DNA of 64,000 nt from the NCBI GenBank assembly GCA_900317505.1, contig ONHB01000001.1, positions 124,001-188,000 on the forward strand. The letters are read 5' to 3'. Within the stretch, counting starts at the first letter, position 1. Each line of letters begins with the position of its first letter. This document shows positions 9,234 to 19,096 of the stretch, piece by piece. The notes beneath the pieces were generated by a model, which saw nothing but the letters and a program-made list of their open reading frames with translations, had not been told where the DNA came from and searched no databases. Both the position numbers and the translations under genes were made by a program. The stretch is from an uncultured Lachnospiraceae bacterium (GTDB taxonomy: Bacteria > Bacillota > Clostridia > Lachnospirales > Lachnospiraceae).

Positions 9234-10734
9234 AGTCATCCTCTCCTCGTAAAACAAATTTCAACGAATCTACAAGATCCGATGCTTTTAATGAATATGC
9301 ATTGTGCTTATTTTTGGCATAATCCCCACATAGTCCGTGTACATATACACTCAATGTGACAGCCGTTTTCATCGGAATATCCTGGGCGGTAAAACCGGTC
9401 ATGATACCGGTCAGCACATCACCGCTTCCGGCTGTTGCCATTCCATCATTTCCGGAGGTATTGATATACATACTGCCATCCGGCATATATACTCTGGTTG
9501 CAAAATCCTTGCATACCAGATAGATCCCATATCGGGCTGCTGTATTTTGTTCGACCTCATGCAGGGCTGCGGGATCTTCGGGCAGCTTATCACCGTACAA
9601 TCTCTCAAGCTCTTTTTTGTGAGGTGTCAGGACAACTTCCTGTTTTGTTGCATATTCTATTAATTGTTTTTTTAATTCTTCCGAGGATGCGATCAGATTA
9701 ATGGCATCCGCATCGATCACAAGCCTGCAGCTTTGTTTCTTTAATACATTTTCTATAATATCATAAGCATCCTTTTTCGTTCCAAGGCCGGGACCCATCC
9801 CAACCGAGGCACAGTCCTTTAAAAAAGAAGCATCCTCATCCTGAAAGCTTCTGGTAAGTACCTCAGGAACTGTGGATAACAGGACCTGTATATTGCTTTC
9901 ATCCGTCATGGTTTTGACATAACCGACACCGGTACGGATCGCAGCCGCAGATGAAAGGATGGCACAGCCTCCAATGCTTTTGCTACCGGCAATGATTCCT
10001 GCCTTGTGGAAGGTTCCCTTATGTCCATCCGGACGGCGCTTCGGAAGAAGGTCTGAAAGGTCTGAAGGCTCATATAAAAAAGCATCCGGCAAAAGCCTGC
10101 CAAAAGCTTTGTACGGTATTCCAATATCTTTACAGATGACAGTCTTGTTGTGAAGCTTTCCTTCGTGCAGGTACAGACCGCGTTTGCGATAGCCGAAGGT
10201 GATCGTAAGATCTGCATAAAATGCATTGGATACGGCACTTCCATGGTCTGTATCCACACCGGAAGCGATATCTACCGCAATTTTATATCCATGCAGCTCA
10301 TTCATACGGTCAAGCCAGATATCATATACGGACGCACCTTCCCTTTGTACAAATCCAACTCCGAAAACCGCATCTATAATAATATCATATTCATCCGCCG
10401 GAATATCTGTGCGCACAGCAATTTCCATTTTTTCAAGGATATCTGCCTGAAGCTTATTTCCATCCGAGCATCTACCGGATGGATTGGCACAGAAAATATC
10501 CGTCGGATATCCCCATTCTGTCAGGATGCGCCCGATCGCATAGCCGTCGCCGCCGTTGTTGCCGTTTCCGCACACAACACAGATACGGCTTTTCTTAGCC
10601 GGAAATCGCGTGGCAATCTCGTCACACACGGAAAGTGCAGCCCGCTCCATTAAAACCGGCTGTGAAATACCAAATTGTGTGATCGTCTCAGAATCCGCAT
10701 TTTTCATTTGTGCAGCTGTCAATACATACTTCAT
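9220..10734 (-). CDS. nnr: Bifunctional NAD(P)H-hydrate epimerase/dehydratase
   Basis: Repairs hydrated NAD(P)H: the N-terminal YjeF-N half (about 1-215) epimerises NAD(P)HX, and the C-terminal ribokinase-like half (about 220-504) dehydrates it using ADP or ATP. Visible are VVCGNGNNGGDGYAIGR near residue 52 and the C-terminal catalytic motif TAGSGDVLTG near residue 438. Length 504 matches the fused bacterial enzyme. Start ATG nine bases after the stop of the coiled-coil gene; its AAGGG site lies rather far upstream. Neighbours alr and mazF are a common Firmicute arrangement; acpS, often upstream, is absent. Confidence 0.96.
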   Translation of the reverse strand: MKYVLTAAQMKNADSETITQFGISQPVLMERAALSVCDEIATRFPAKKSRICVVCGNGNNGGDGYAIGRILTEWGYPTDIFCANPSGRCSDGNKLQADILEKMEIAVRTDIPADEYDIIIDAVFGVGFVQREGASVYDIWLDRMNELHGYKIAVDIASGVDTDHGSAVSNAFYADLTITFGYRKRGLYLHEGKLHNKTVICKDIGIPYKAFGRLLPDAFLYEPSDLSDLLPKRRPDGHKGTFHKAGIIAGSKSIGGCAILSSAAAIRTGVGYVKTMTDESNIQVLLSTVPEVLTRSFQDEDASFLKDCASVGMGPGLGTKKDAYDIIENVLKKQSCRLVIDADAINLIASSEELKKQLIEYATKQEVVLTPHKKELERLYGDKLPEDPAALHEVEQNTAARYGIYLVCKDFATRVYMPDGSMYINTSGNDGMATAGSGDVLTGIMTGFTAQDIPMKTAVTLSVYVHGLCGDYAKNKHNAYSLKASDLVDSLKFVLRGEDDYEKL

Positions 10735-10743
10735 GCTGTCTTA

Positions 10744-11352
10744 TCATCCCTTTAATTTGTTGTCATCCGGATTGTATGTCATATCAAAGATCTCTATGAC
10801 CTCCGGCCCGAATATATCATGCATATAAGCGTACATTTCCTGATTTAGCCATTCCCGCTCCTGCTTGCGGATCACGTTCTTTTTTAATTCGATCCGTATT
10901 TTGGCGATCCATTCTGCTATTTTTTCAATTTCTGCCGCATTGTCAGACATCGTACGATAACAAATATCCATGGTACGGATCATGAGTTCAAAATTGACCT
11001 CATCGATCTGTGCCGGAAGATCTAAGAGCTCATCCTGTTTTTCATCGATCTTTGTATTGCATTCCTCGATGAGTGTCTTGTGTTCGTCCATTTCTTTGTC
11101 GGACAACGGCTTATTGTCAATCCCGGCAACAATTTCATCCATCAGCTTTGCTTTCAGCTTGCGGATATCCTTTAAGTCAGAATTGATCTGGCCCTGCTTA
11201 GCAACCAGTGCCTTTAACTCTTCTGCCAGCTGTTCCATCTTTGGATCATTATTTTCTCTGGTAAAAAGCTGGTACCATTTATTGTCCAGTGTCAAAATTG
11301 GAATCTTTTTTCCTTTCAGGGCCTGTCTGAATACATTTTCCTTTGTTTCCAT
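10744..11352 (-). CDS. 202-residue coiled-coil protein of unknown function
   Basis: Predicted soluble protein dominated by charged heptad-like helices between residues 35 and 165 (runs such as LAEELKALVAKQG and ECNTKIDEKQDELLDLP), with a globular-looking start containing LTLDNKWYQLF and an aromatic C-terminus. No signal peptide or membrane helix. It lies 26 bases after rex and nine before nnr, with GAGGTG seven bases before the ATG, so it is co-transcribed with them. I do not recognise the family and assign no function. Confidence 0.8.
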   Translation of the reverse strand: METKENVFRQALKGKKIPILTLDNKWYQLFTRENNDPKMEQLAEELKALVAKQGQINSDLKDIRKLKAKLMDEIVAGIDNKPLSDKEMDEHKTLIEECNTKIDEKQDELLDLPAQIDEVNFELMIRTMDICYRTMSDNAAEIEKIAEWIAKIRIELKKNVIRKQEREWLNQEMYAYMHDIFGPEVIEIFDMTYNPDDNKLKG

Positions 11353-11378
11353 AAAAACACCTCACAATCAGACTGTGA

Positions 11379-12011
11379 TCATTGTTTTTTTCTGTTCAGA
11401 TTGTAGGATAACTTCATAAGGCTTTCGGACAGGTGTACATTTTCGACCAGCACATTGTCCGGAACATCCAGATCAATATGCGCAAAATTCCAGATCGCAT
11501 GTATCCCGCACCGTACCAGTCTGTCAGCTACCTCTTTTGCAGCTTCCTTGGGAATTGTCAGTACCCCGATATCAATATCATTATCCTTGATAAACTGCTC
11601 AAGCTCTGACATGGGCCTTACAGTAATATCCTTGATCTTACTGCCTATAATATTTTCGTTGACATCAAAAATCCCGGTGATCAGAAAGCCCCGTCTTTCA
11701 AAATTCATATAATTGGCTATCGCCTGTCCTAAATTGCCGGCGCCGATCAGAACCAGATGATGTTTTTGGTTCAATCCGAGAATCTTTGCAATCTCGTTGT
11801 ATAAAAACTCTACGTTGTATCCGTATCCCTGTTGTCCGAAACCTCCAAAATTATTGAAATCCTGCCGGATCTGTGATGCAGTGACATGCATGATATGACT
11901 CAGATCCTGTGAAGATATCCGTTCCACACCGCTGTCTTTCAGCTCTCCAAGATAACGGAAATAACGCGGCAGCCTGCCGATCACTGCCTGGGAAATTTCT
12001 TTTTCATCCAT
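11379..12011 (-). CDS. rex: Redox-sensing transcriptional repressor Rex
   Basis: Dimeric repressor that senses the NADH/NAD+ ratio and controls fermentation and respiratory genes. The 210-residue protein has an N-terminal winged helix (1-80, with ITASQIRQDFNNFGGFGQQGYGY-type residues from about 43) and a Rossmann domain whose dinucleotide loop is LIGAGNLGQAI near residue 88. ATG after GGGGGA and seven bases. The divergent gene is an ABC-F ATPase, the same neighbourhood as ydiF/rex in Bacillus. Probable self-regulation is suggested by a Rex-like dyad in its own promoter. Confidence 0.97.
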   Translation of the reverse strand: MDEKEISQAVIGRLPRYFRYLGELKDSGVERISSQDLSHIMHVTASQIRQDFNNFGGFGQQGYGYNVEFLYNEIAKILGLNQKHHLVLIGAGNLGQAIANYMNFERRGFLITGIFDVNENIIGSKIKDITVRPMSELEQFIKDNDIDIGVLTIPKEAAKEVADRLVRCGIHAIWNFAHIDLDVPDNVLVENVHLSESLMKLSYNLNRKKQ

Positions 12012-12041
12012 GTGGCATCCCCCTATATCTGGTTTTCAATT

Positions 12042-12070
12042 ATTATACCCCTGTGTTAAATTTCTGTCAA
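12042..12070 (-). promoter_or_regulatory. rex promoter with degenerate Rex-like operator
   Basis: Minus strand TTGACA (12070-12065), exactly 17 bases, TATAAT (12047-12042): a consensus sigma-A promoter about 30 bases upstream of rex. On the plus strand 12053-12070 reads GTGTTAA-ATTT-CTGTCAA, which fits the clostridial Rex pattern TTGTTAA-N4-TTAACAA with 10 of 14 matches and the correct spacing, overlapping the -35 and spacer. Promoter call is firm, operator call is tentative. Confidence 0.75.
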
Positions 12071-12194
12071 AAGTGAAAGCCTGTATTTTCCACTGTTTTT
12101 GGATTTTTACTTTTTCATATAGAAATACCATCTATAATTTAGTATAATTCCAAAGGAACAAGTACTTACAGAATGTAACAGAATGGAGAAAACA

Positions 12195-14141
12195 ATGATT
12201 TTATCCTGTCACGAATTATCCAAATCATTTCATGAGGAAACACTTTTTTCCAAGTGTTCTTTTCATATTGAGGACAATGAAAAAGCTGCTATCATCGGCA
12301 TCAACGGATGTGGTAAGACCACATTGTTACGCATGATCTTAGGGCTTGAAAAAATAGATGAAGGCACTGTGACCTTTGCAAAAGACAAGACAATCGGCTA
12401 TCTGGCTCAGCATTTAGACGATATGGGACCGGATCATTCCATTTATGATGAGCTTCTTACGACCAAGGCGCATATCATCAAAATGGAGGAAGATCTGCGC
12501 GCTTTGGAAAAAGAGCTGCATACCACACAGGATGAGGAACAGCTCAAATCCATTATGGAAAAATATGAAAATCTGTCCCATGCTTTTTCTTTGGAAAGCG
12601 GATATGCCTACCAGAGCGAAATCACCGGTGTGTTAAACGGCCTCGGTTTTTCCAAAGAAGAATATTCCCAGCAGATATCCACACTCTCCGGCGGTCAGAA
12701 GACCCGCGTGGCTCTCGGTAAAATCCTGTTACAAAAGCCGGATATCCTATTTTTGGATGAGCCTACCAACCATTTAGATATGGATTCTATCCGCTTTCTG
12801 GAAAATTATCTGTCCAATTACAAGGGAGCCGTTGTTCTGATCTCCCATGACCGTTATTTCATGGATAAGATCTGTACCAAGATCATTGAGATCGATCATA
12901 AAAAAGTGACAGTATTTTCCGGTTCTTATTCCGAATATTCCGCAAAAAAGAAGATTCTGATGGCAGGCGCCATGAACGCTTATCTCAACCAGCAACAGAA
13001 AATCAAGCATCAAGAAGAGGTCATCACAAAATTAAAATCCTTTAACCGCGAAAAATCCGTCAAACGAGCTCGAAGCAGGGAAAAGATGCTGTCCAAAATC
13101 GAAGTTCTGGAAAAGCCGGTTGATGAGGATGCACAGATGCACTTTAAGCTCGTTCCGTCCAAGATCAGTGGCAATGATGTACTGCATATGGAAAACATCA
13201 AAAAAAACTATCAGTCCAAGACGCTCTTTTCGGATCTGGAAATGGATATTAAGCGTGGCGAGCATGTTGCCATTATCGGCCGCAACGGAACCGGCAAAAC
13301 CACTCTTTTAAAGATCATCAACAATCTGGTCACTCCCGAATGTGGCAAAATTACCTTAGGCTCCAATGTCGAAATCGGTTATTACGATCAGGAGCATCAT
13401 GTACTGCATATGGAAAAGACCATTTTTGAAGAAATCTCCGATGATTTTCCGGATCTGACCGGTACGCAGATACGCAATACCTTAGCAGCCTTCCTGTTTA
13501 CCGGAGACGATGTATTTAAAAAGATCGAATCCTTAAGCGGTGGCGAACGCGGTCGTGTCAGTCTTGCCAAGCTGATGCTCTCATCTTCCAACTTCCTGAT
13601 TCTGGATGAGCCGACCAACCACCTTGACATCCAGTCCAAAGAGATTCTGGAGCAGGCGTTAAATCACTATGAAGGAACTGTTTTGTATGTTTCGCATGAT
13701 CGTTTCTTTATCAACCAGACCGCACACCGGATTCTGGATTTAGAGGATCAGAAGCTTGTATCCTACCTTGGTAATTATGATTATTATCTGGAAAAGCATG
13801 GGGATATTTATTCGGATATCCGCTATAAAGGTGATCCGGCCATCAAAGAGACTTCTCCAAACGAAGCTTCCGACAACAAATTAAGCTGGCAGGAGCAGAA
13901 GGAAAATCAGGCAAAAAAACGCAGACTGGAAAATGCTCTTGATAAAGCCGAGCAATCTATTTCAGATCTGGAAGAAAAAATATCGGATCTCGAAAACGAA
14001 ATGGCGAAACCGGAAATTGCCACCAACATCGGTAAGCTTGCCGAATTATCACGCCAAAATGAGGAATATAAAAAAGAATTAAAATCACTCTATGATGAAT
14101 GGGAAGAAATTTCCGTATCACTCGAGGATCTTAATTCTTAA
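12195..14141 (+). CDS. ABC-F family ATPase (YdiF-like)
   Basis: Cytoplasmic translation factor-like ATPase with two ATP-binding domains and no membrane part. Visible: Walker A GINGCGKTT (about residue 36) and GRNGTGKTT (about 360); signatures LSGGQKTRV and LSGGERGRV; Walker B with LFLDEPTNHLD and LILDEPTNHLD; the interdomain P-site tether linker (about 245-320) and a C-terminal coiled coil (about 560-640). ATG at 12195 is chosen because GGAG lies six bases before it; an in-frame ATG at 12183 has no site. Full length (648). Housekeeping EttA/YdiF-type seems likelier than antibiotic resistance, but sequence alone does not settle this. Confidence 0.93.
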   Translation: MILSCHELSKSFHEETLFSKCSFHIEDNEKAAIIGINGCGKTTLLRMILGLEKIDEGTVTFAKDKTIGYLAQHLDDMGPDHSIYDELLTTKAHIIKMEEDLRALEKELHTTQDEEQLKSIMEKYENLSHAFSLESGYAYQSEITGVLNGLGFSKEEYSQQISTLSGGQKTRVALGKILLQKPDILFLDEPTNHLDMDSIRFLENYLSNYKGAVVLISHDRYFMDKICTKIIEIDHKKVTVFSGSYSEYSAKKKILMAGAMNAYLNQQQKIKHQEEVITKLKSFNREKSVKRARSREKMLSKIEVLEKPVDEDAQMHFKLVPSKISGNDVLHMENIKKNYQSKTLFSDLEMDIKRGEHVAIIGRNGTGKTTLLKIINNLVTPECGKITLGSNVEIGYYDQEHHVLHMEKTIFEEISDDFPDLTGTQIRNTLAAFLFTGDDVFKKIESLSGGERGRVSLAKLMLSSSNFLILDEPTNHLDIQSKEILEQALNHYEGTVLYVSHDRFFINQTAHRILDLEDQKLVSYLGNYDYYLEKHGDIYSDIRYKGDPAIKETSPNEASDNKLSWQEQKENQAKKRRLENALDKAEQSISDLEEKISDLENEMAKPEIATNIGKLAELSRQNEEYKKELKSLYDEWEEISVSLEDLNS

Positions 14142-14157
14142 TCACAAAAGGTCAAAT

Positions 14158-15678
14158 CTATTTTCTGGATAGCTTCATATTGTCATTTAGGTCAAAGGCA
14201 GACATCTCTACCATTTCGCCGAGATATTTATCATAAATGGCAATATTGAAGCCATCACAATTCATCGAAAAATCTGTTCCGTTTACCAATATTGCCGCAC
14301 TGCCATCGGTTTTATTTCCATCTGACTGAAGCACCACGTCCAGAGTCTTTTGCAGATTGTCAGACATAGTAAGCTTCATCGTCACGCTGCCATCCGCTTT
14401 TTCAACTGTCCCATTTGCCGCAACCGATTCATTTGTCACAACTGCTTCATCTGTCTCAGGCACTTCATTGGGATTGGTACTCTCCAATACCGTTTTTCCA
14501 TCTTCAATTACCGCACAATACGCAGTATCTCCTGCAGGATCAAAGGTTGTTCCAAAGGTCTGATTGAAAAATGCAATCTCTTCCTTTGTCAGTTCCTGAT
14601 CCGTTTCATTTTTGTAGGTAATAAACACATCATAGCCTTCTCTTGCCAGTAACGGCAGATATTCCTCATAGGAATCGGCACTGATGATTTCACACTTACT
14701 CTTCTGTCTGTTAAACAGCGATACCGAATCATACCACGAAGCATATGCCGGATCCTGTCTTTTATCCTCAAAAGAAAACTGGTCACACAAATACTCGCCC
14801 ATCATCACGGAAACCTTTTCCGCCTGGATGATATTGATATGTGCCTGTCCATCCAGTCTGGTATTCATATTGAAAAAGCGGACACCCTGTTGTGCTGCCA
14901 GCTCTTCCACGGAATTGTATAGCTTCTGGCGGTCCGCATTGCCATTGGGCGTTTTGGTCAATACAAGCTCTACCTGCTCATCACGGCAAAGCTCAATGAT
15001 CTTTAACAGCCATTCCTTCGCCCTGTCCGGAATCGGCTCCTTGTCTGTCTGTTCTACAACCTCTTTTTTGGCTCCATCTTCATAATCGCCCGCAAAAATA
15101 AACGGGGAATATCCCTTATTGGGATCCTTTTCATGGTAAAAGGACATGGTAACCTTATTTTCATACAGATCTGTCCAGGTATTGTGATATTTTGCGATCG
15201 GAAAATAAAAGGAATACCTGAGATCTTTGGGCACACCATCCCTTATGGCGCAAAGCTTGTTGAAGCTCATGGGCAGATCATCTAAATTGATATGCATGAC
15301 GCCTTCCTGCTCATAATCGTCCCCATATACGGTAAACACGTCCAAAACGATCACCTTGGGATGCTGTCTTTTTACTGCTTCCTTGATGTAATAATAGGAT
15401 ACCCACAAGGGCTGCTCGTTGGCGCAAAAATCATAGGATGTGATTCCAAAACGGTCAAATAAAACGGCTGGTGCCATATCTGCATACATCTGGCTGGAAC
15501 CCACAAAAACAACGTCCAGCGTGTCCGGCTCTTCGGCATAAAAACCATCTACCTTGACCGATACATCATATTCGCCTTCCGCCCATTTATCGCGCAGATT
15601 TTCCTGTATCACAACAAACAGAATGGCAATAATCAGAAAAAAACATATGCACTTGGTTATAAAACGGAATGTTTTCAT
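14158..15678 (-). CDS. SGNH-type cell-envelope protein partnered with MBOAT (AlgJ/DltD-like role)
   Basis: Probably an extracytoplasmic, membrane-anchored enzyme that helps O-acylate a cell-surface polymer. The 506-residue product has one N-terminal membrane helix (about 7-27) and an SGNH-like core beginning VVFVGSSQMYADM (serine in GSSQM, near residue 61), followed by YYYIKEAVK and LTKTPNGNADRQK elements. From about residue 370 a C-terminal extension rich in Asp, Thr and Val follows, without a recognised fold. ATG (with GGGGGA five bases upstream) shares one base with the MBOAT stop (TGATG). Pairing with an MBOAT gene is the main functional clue. Acceptor polymer unknown. Confidence 0.78.
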   Translation of the reverse strand: MKTFRFITKCICFFLIIAILFVVIQENLRDKWAEGEYDVSVKVDGFYAEEPDTLDVVFVGSSQMYADMAPAVLFDRFGITSYDFCANEQPLWVSYYYIKEAVKRQHPKVIVLDVFTVYGDDYEQEGVMHINLDDLPMSFNKLCAIRDGVPKDLRYSFYFPIAKYHNTWTDLYENKVTMSFYHEKDPNKGYSPFIFAGDYEDGAKKEVVEQTDKEPIPDRAKEWLLKIIELCRDEQVELVLTKTPNGNADRQKLYNSVEELAAQQGVRFFNMNTRLDGQAHINIIQAEKVSVMMGEYLCDQFSFEDKRQDPAYASWYDSVSLFNRQKSKCEIISADSYEEYLPLLAREGYDVFITYKNETDQELTKEEIAFFNQTFGTTFDPAGDTAYCAVIEDGKTVLESTNPNEVPETDEAVVTNESVAANGTVEKADGSVTMKLTMSDNLQKTLDVVLQSDGNKTDGSAAILVNGTDFSMNCDGFNIAIYDKYLGEMVEMSAFDLNDNMKLSRK

Positions 15679-17108
15679 CAAAATCCCCCATATATAAACT
15701 GAGCAGAATCATAAACCGGACCGTAAATTCCGGTAATCAGGATCATAAAAATCAGGCCAAGCAGTACAATCCAACGGAAAAACAAAGGCTGCTTCAAAAA
15801 AGCTTTTGTGATGGAAATGGATTTTTCATGCAAAACGGCAACCACAGCCATCAAAACAAGCGAAGCGACCAATAACAGCCATTCCTCTTCCTTTAGTCCC
15901 AGTGTATAAAGCTCACCGGAAACAAAAATCCATGGATTCCACCTGGTAAACATGTGCACGACCATATAAACAGCTTTGGAAACCGATTCGGCACGGAAAA
16001 AGACCCATGCGATCATGACAAGGAAAAAGGTAAAAATACGGCTCAACAGTCTGTGTGAAAAACTGTTTTTTTCCATTTTGAAAAGCTTCATCAGAAACTG
16101 TTTGACCGGAATGAGAAAATCTCCCGCCACCTGATACAATCCATGTAAAAGTCCCCACACTATATAATGCAGACCCATACCATGCCAGATTCCGCTGACA
16201 AAAAATGTGATCATAATGTTGATATATTTGCGAAGCTTTCCTTTGCGGTTTCCGCCCAGCGGAATATAAATATAGTCTTTTAAAAATGAGCTCAGTGAAA
16301 TATGCCATCTTCTCCAGAAATCCCGGATGCTGACTGCAAAATAAGGATGGTCAAAGTTGGGCTTTAGCTGAATGCCAAACATTCTGGCGCTTCCCAGTGC
16401 AATATTGACGCATCCGGCAAAATCCGTGTATAGCTGGATACTGTAAAGAACTCCACCTAAGATCAGATAAAAACCCTCATATGATGTATACTGATCAAAG
16501 ATCTGATTTACAACCAGATTGCACCTGTCTGCAATTACCATTTTCTGGAAATATCCCCATAATAACAGATAAAATCCGCTTAAAAAGGTCTCTTCACAAA
16601 AACGATGTCCCGAAAACAGTTCATCCTTTAAATCTCCGTAATGCGGGATCGGCCCCTGTAAAATCTGCGGGAAGAACAGCATAAACAACAGATAGCGCAG
16701 GAAATTTTTCTCAGGCAGCACCCGTCCTTTGTAGACATCCACCATATAAGCAATGGTCTGAAGTGTATAAAAAGAAATACCAACCGGTACAAGCACTGAC
16801 AGACGCGCAAAACGTTCGTCCGCAAATATATAAAGTCCTGAAGTAAAAAGCTTTAAGGCAAACAAGATCAGGACATTTCCTGCAATCGTAAGAAAAAGCA
16901 TGGCACGCTTTTTGCAAAACCATCTGCCAAAGGCATAGGTCGTAACTGCCGTAATGAGGAAAAAGAACCATATTTTCAGGGAAAAAAGACTATAAAAAAG
17001 GATACTGAAAACAAGCAGTGAAATCCACTGCCTGTTTTGGGGTATCCGATAATAGATCAATAATAATATTAATAAAAATAACAAATAACTTACGGAAACA
17101 AAATCCAT
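15678..17108 (-). CDS. MBOAT-family membrane O-acyltransferase (AlgI/DltB-like)
   Basis: Polytopic enzyme that moves acyl (usually acetyl) groups across the membrane to surface polysaccharides or teichoic acids. The 476-residue sequence has about ten hydrophobic segments, the family blocks GYFQKMVIADR, RDFWRRWHISLS and FVSGIWHGMGLHYIVWGLLHG region (about 300-325) containing the invariant histidine. It is five bases downstream of icd and overlaps its SGNH partner. Length and motif order match AlgI-type proteins. The D-alanylation operon genes dltA/dltC are not nearby, favouring acetylation over D-alanylation, but that is inference. Confidence 0.92.
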   Translation of the reverse strand: MDFVSVSYLLFLLILLLIYYRIPQNRQWISLLVFSILFYSLFSLKIWFFFLITAVTTYAFGRWFCKKRAMLFLTIAGNVLILFALKLFTSGLYIFADERFARLSVLVPVGISFYTLQTIAYMVDVYKGRVLPEKNFLRYLLFMLFFPQILQGPIPHYGDLKDELFSGHRFCEETFLSGFYLLLWGYFQKMVIADRCNLVVNQIFDQYTSYEGFYLILGGVLYSIQLYTDFAGCVNIALGSARMFGIQLKPNFDHPYFAVSIRDFWRRWHISLSSFLKDYIYIPLGGNRKGKLRKYINIMITFFVSGIWHGMGLHYIVWGLLHGLYQVAGDFLIPVKQFLMKLFKMEKNSFSHRLLSRIFTFFLVMIAWVFFRAESVSKAVYMVVHMFTRWNPWIFVSGELYTLGLKEEEWLLLVASLVLMAVVAVLHEKSISITKAFLKQPLFFRWIVLLGLIFMILITGIYGPVYDSAQFIYGGF

Positions 17109-17113
17109 ATCAA

Positions 17114-18319
17114 TTACATTTCCTCAAATGTTTTTCTGATTTCCTTAATGAAATTCTCACTGTTTAATACAGTAACATCGGTTAAGGATGTGATCAGGGC
17201 AAGATCCTTGGTCATGCGTCCTGATTCGATGGTCTTTAATGTTGCTTTTTCGAGTTTGTCTGCAAAATCACAAAGCTCCTTTATGCCATCCAGCTCTCCA
17301 CGTTTGCGCAGCGCTCCTGTCCATGCAAAAATAGTTGCAACAGAGTTGGTGGAAGTTTCTTCGCCCTTTAAGTGCTTGTAATAATGGCGTTGTACGGTTC
17401 CGTGTGCAGCTTCATATTCGTATACACCGGAAGGAGAAACCAGAACAGATGTCATCATGGCAAGAGAACCGAAAGCTGAGCTTACCATATCAGACATAAC
17501 GTCTCCATCATAGTTTTTGCAAGCCCAGATAAATCCGCCTTTTGCCTTCATGACACGTGCTACCGCATCATCGATCAATGTATAGAAATATTCAATTCCT
17601 GCTTTTTCAAAAGCCTCTTTATATTCAGTATCAAATACTTCCTGGAAAATATCCTTGAAATTGTGGTCATACTTTTTGGAAATGGTATCCTTGGTTGCAA
17701 ACCACAGATCCTGTTTGGTATCCAGTGCATAGTTGAAGCAGGCTTTTGCAAAGGAATGAATGGATTTGTCGGTGTTGTGAATACCCTGGATAATACCGGG
17801 TCCCGCAAAGTTGTGGATCAGCTCTCTTGTTTCATTTCCGTCTTCATCAGTAAATACTAGCTCTGCCTTTCCGGCTTTTTCAATCTTCATTTCTGTATTT
17901 TTGTAAACATCACCATATGCGTGTCTTGCAAGTGTGATCGGCTTTTCCCAGTTTTTAACACAGGGCTCGATGCCTTTTACAATGATCGGTGCACGGAATA
18001 CGGTTCCATCTAAAGCTGCACGGATCGTTCCGTTGGGACTCTTCCACATTTCCTTCAGATTGTATTCGGTCATTCTTGCGGCATTGGGAGTAATCGTAGC
18101 ACATTTAACTGCTACACCGTATTTTAAGGTAGCATTTGCACTGTCAACCGTAACCTGATCGTCAGTCTCATTGCGGTGTTCCAGTCCAAGGTCATAATAC
18201 TCTGTTTTCAGATCGATATAAGGAAGTAACAATTCATCCTTGATCATCTTCCAGAGAATCCTTGTCATTTCATCTCCATCCATCTCTACCAAAGGGGTTG
18301 TCATTTGAATTTTTGCCAT
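17114..18319 (-). CDS. icd: NADP-dependent isocitrate dehydrogenase, eukaryote-like subfamily
   Basis: Oxidative decarboxylation of isocitrate to 2-oxoglutarate, here most likely to supply glutamate. The 401-residue protein starts [17 protein letters not shown], contains the substrate loop [16 protein letters not shown] near residue 95, the metal-binding [10 protein letters not shown] near 252 and the cofactor block AHGTVQRHY...[13 protein letters not shown] near 308-330, the pattern of homodimeric NADP enzymes of subfamily II. GCGGAGG lies eight bases before the ATG. It follows gntR by 29 bases and precedes the MBOAT gene by five, so these four genes probably form one transcript. Confidence 0.95.
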   Translation of the reverse strand: MAKIQMTTPLVEMDGDEMTRILWKMIKDELLLPYIDLKTEYYDLGLEHRNETDDQVTVDSANATLKYGVAVKCATITPNAARMTEYNLKEMWKSPNGTIRAALDGTVFRAPIIVKGIEPCVKNWEKPITLARHAYGDVYKNTEMKIEKAGKAELVFTDEDGNETRELIHNFAGPGIIQGIHNTDKSIHSFAKACFNYALDTKQDLWFATKDTISKKYDHNFKDIFQEVFDTEYKEAFEKAGIEYFYTLIDDAVARVMKAKGGFIWACKNYDGDVMSDMVSSAFGSLAMMTSVLVSPSGVYEYEAAHGTVQRHYYKHLKGEETSTNSVATIFAWTGALRKRGELDGIKELCDFADKLEKATLKTIESGRMTKDLALITSLTDVTVLNSENFIKEIRKTFEEM

Positions 18320-18348
18320 TACTTTGTCCTCCGCTATTATGATATATT

Positions 18349-19023
18349 TTAATCCAGTAAACCTTTTTTACAGATATTGTCATATGCATTCAGCATGTGA
18401 ATCCGGGCTACCTCGGCCGCCTTATCCTCATCCTTTGCCTTGATAGCCTCCATGATCTGGCGGTGCTCATCATTGGATGCACTGCCTCTGGCACCCTGTG
18501 CCAAAGTCTGCTTGCGGATCCTGTATACATACTGATGAAAATCTCTTAAGGTATGCTCCAACATCTTGCTGCCGCAGGCCTCATATAAAATCTCATGAAA
18601 ACGGTTATCCAGGGATGCGATCTGCTCTGTATGGCCCTTGGCTTCATGAAACTCGGCAAGATAGACATTTTCCTCCATCTCTTCCATCAATTCGGTTGTA
18701 ATGTTTCTCGTTGCCCAGCGTGCACACAGGCTTTCAAGCTCTGCACGGATCATATAGATATCCCTTACGTCCTGCGATGTGATGCCGGTCACATAGGCTC
18801 CTTTATTGGGGATGATGTGTATCAGTCCCTCTAATTCAAGCTGCCGGAATGCCTCTCTGACCGGTGTACGTGATACACCAAGCTCTTCACCGATAGCGGC
18901 CTCCCTGAGCTCATCATGCTCTTTGTATTTTCCACTCAGGATGTCATCTCTGATCTTGTGGAATACCCGTCCCCGAAGGGAATATTTATCACTGACTTCT
19001 TCAGAAAAAATTTTATCGCTCAT
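18349..19023 (-). CDS. GntR-family regulator with FCD (FadR-like) effector domain
   Basis: DNA-binding transcriptional regulator, FadR subfamily. From ATG at 19023 (AGGAAGG seven bases upstream) it has 224 residues: winged helix 10-80 with [43 protein letters not shown] all-helical domain 90-220 with the metal-coordinating D/H pattern ([13 protein letters not shown], and EHRQIMEAI). The longer frame start adds 30 residues across its own promoter and is rejected. It precedes icd and the acyltransferase pair. The promoter contains a perfect palindrome over the -10, so autorepression is likely; the effector is unknown, though FCD proteins often bind small organic acids. Confidence 0.92.
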   Translation of the reverse strand: MSDKIFSEEVSDKYSLRGRVFHKIRDDILSGKYKEHDELREAAIGEELGVSRTPVREAFRQLELEGLIHIIPNKGAYVTGITSQDVRDIYMIRAELESLCARWATRNITTELMEEMEENVYLAEFHEAKGHTEQIASLDNRFHEILYEACGSKMLEHTLRDFHQYVYRIRKQTLAQGARGSASNDEHRQIMEAIKAKDEDKAAEVARIHMLNAYDNICKKGLLD

Positions 19024-19065
19024 GTTTTCCTTCCTGATACAATAACGAAAGAATTGTACTGTATT

Positions 19066-19094
19066 ATTGTATACAATCATTGTTTTTCTGTCAA
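19066..19094 (-). promoter_or_regulatory. gntR promoter with operator-like palindrome
   Basis: Minus strand TTGACA (19094-19089), 17 bases, TACAAT (19071-19066). Positions 19066-19077 form the perfect 12-base palindrome ATTGTATACAAT, of the TTGTATACAA type seen with FadR-like GntR repressors, and it covers the -10. A repressor bound there would block polymerase. Confidence 0.8.
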
Positions 19095-19096
19095 TG

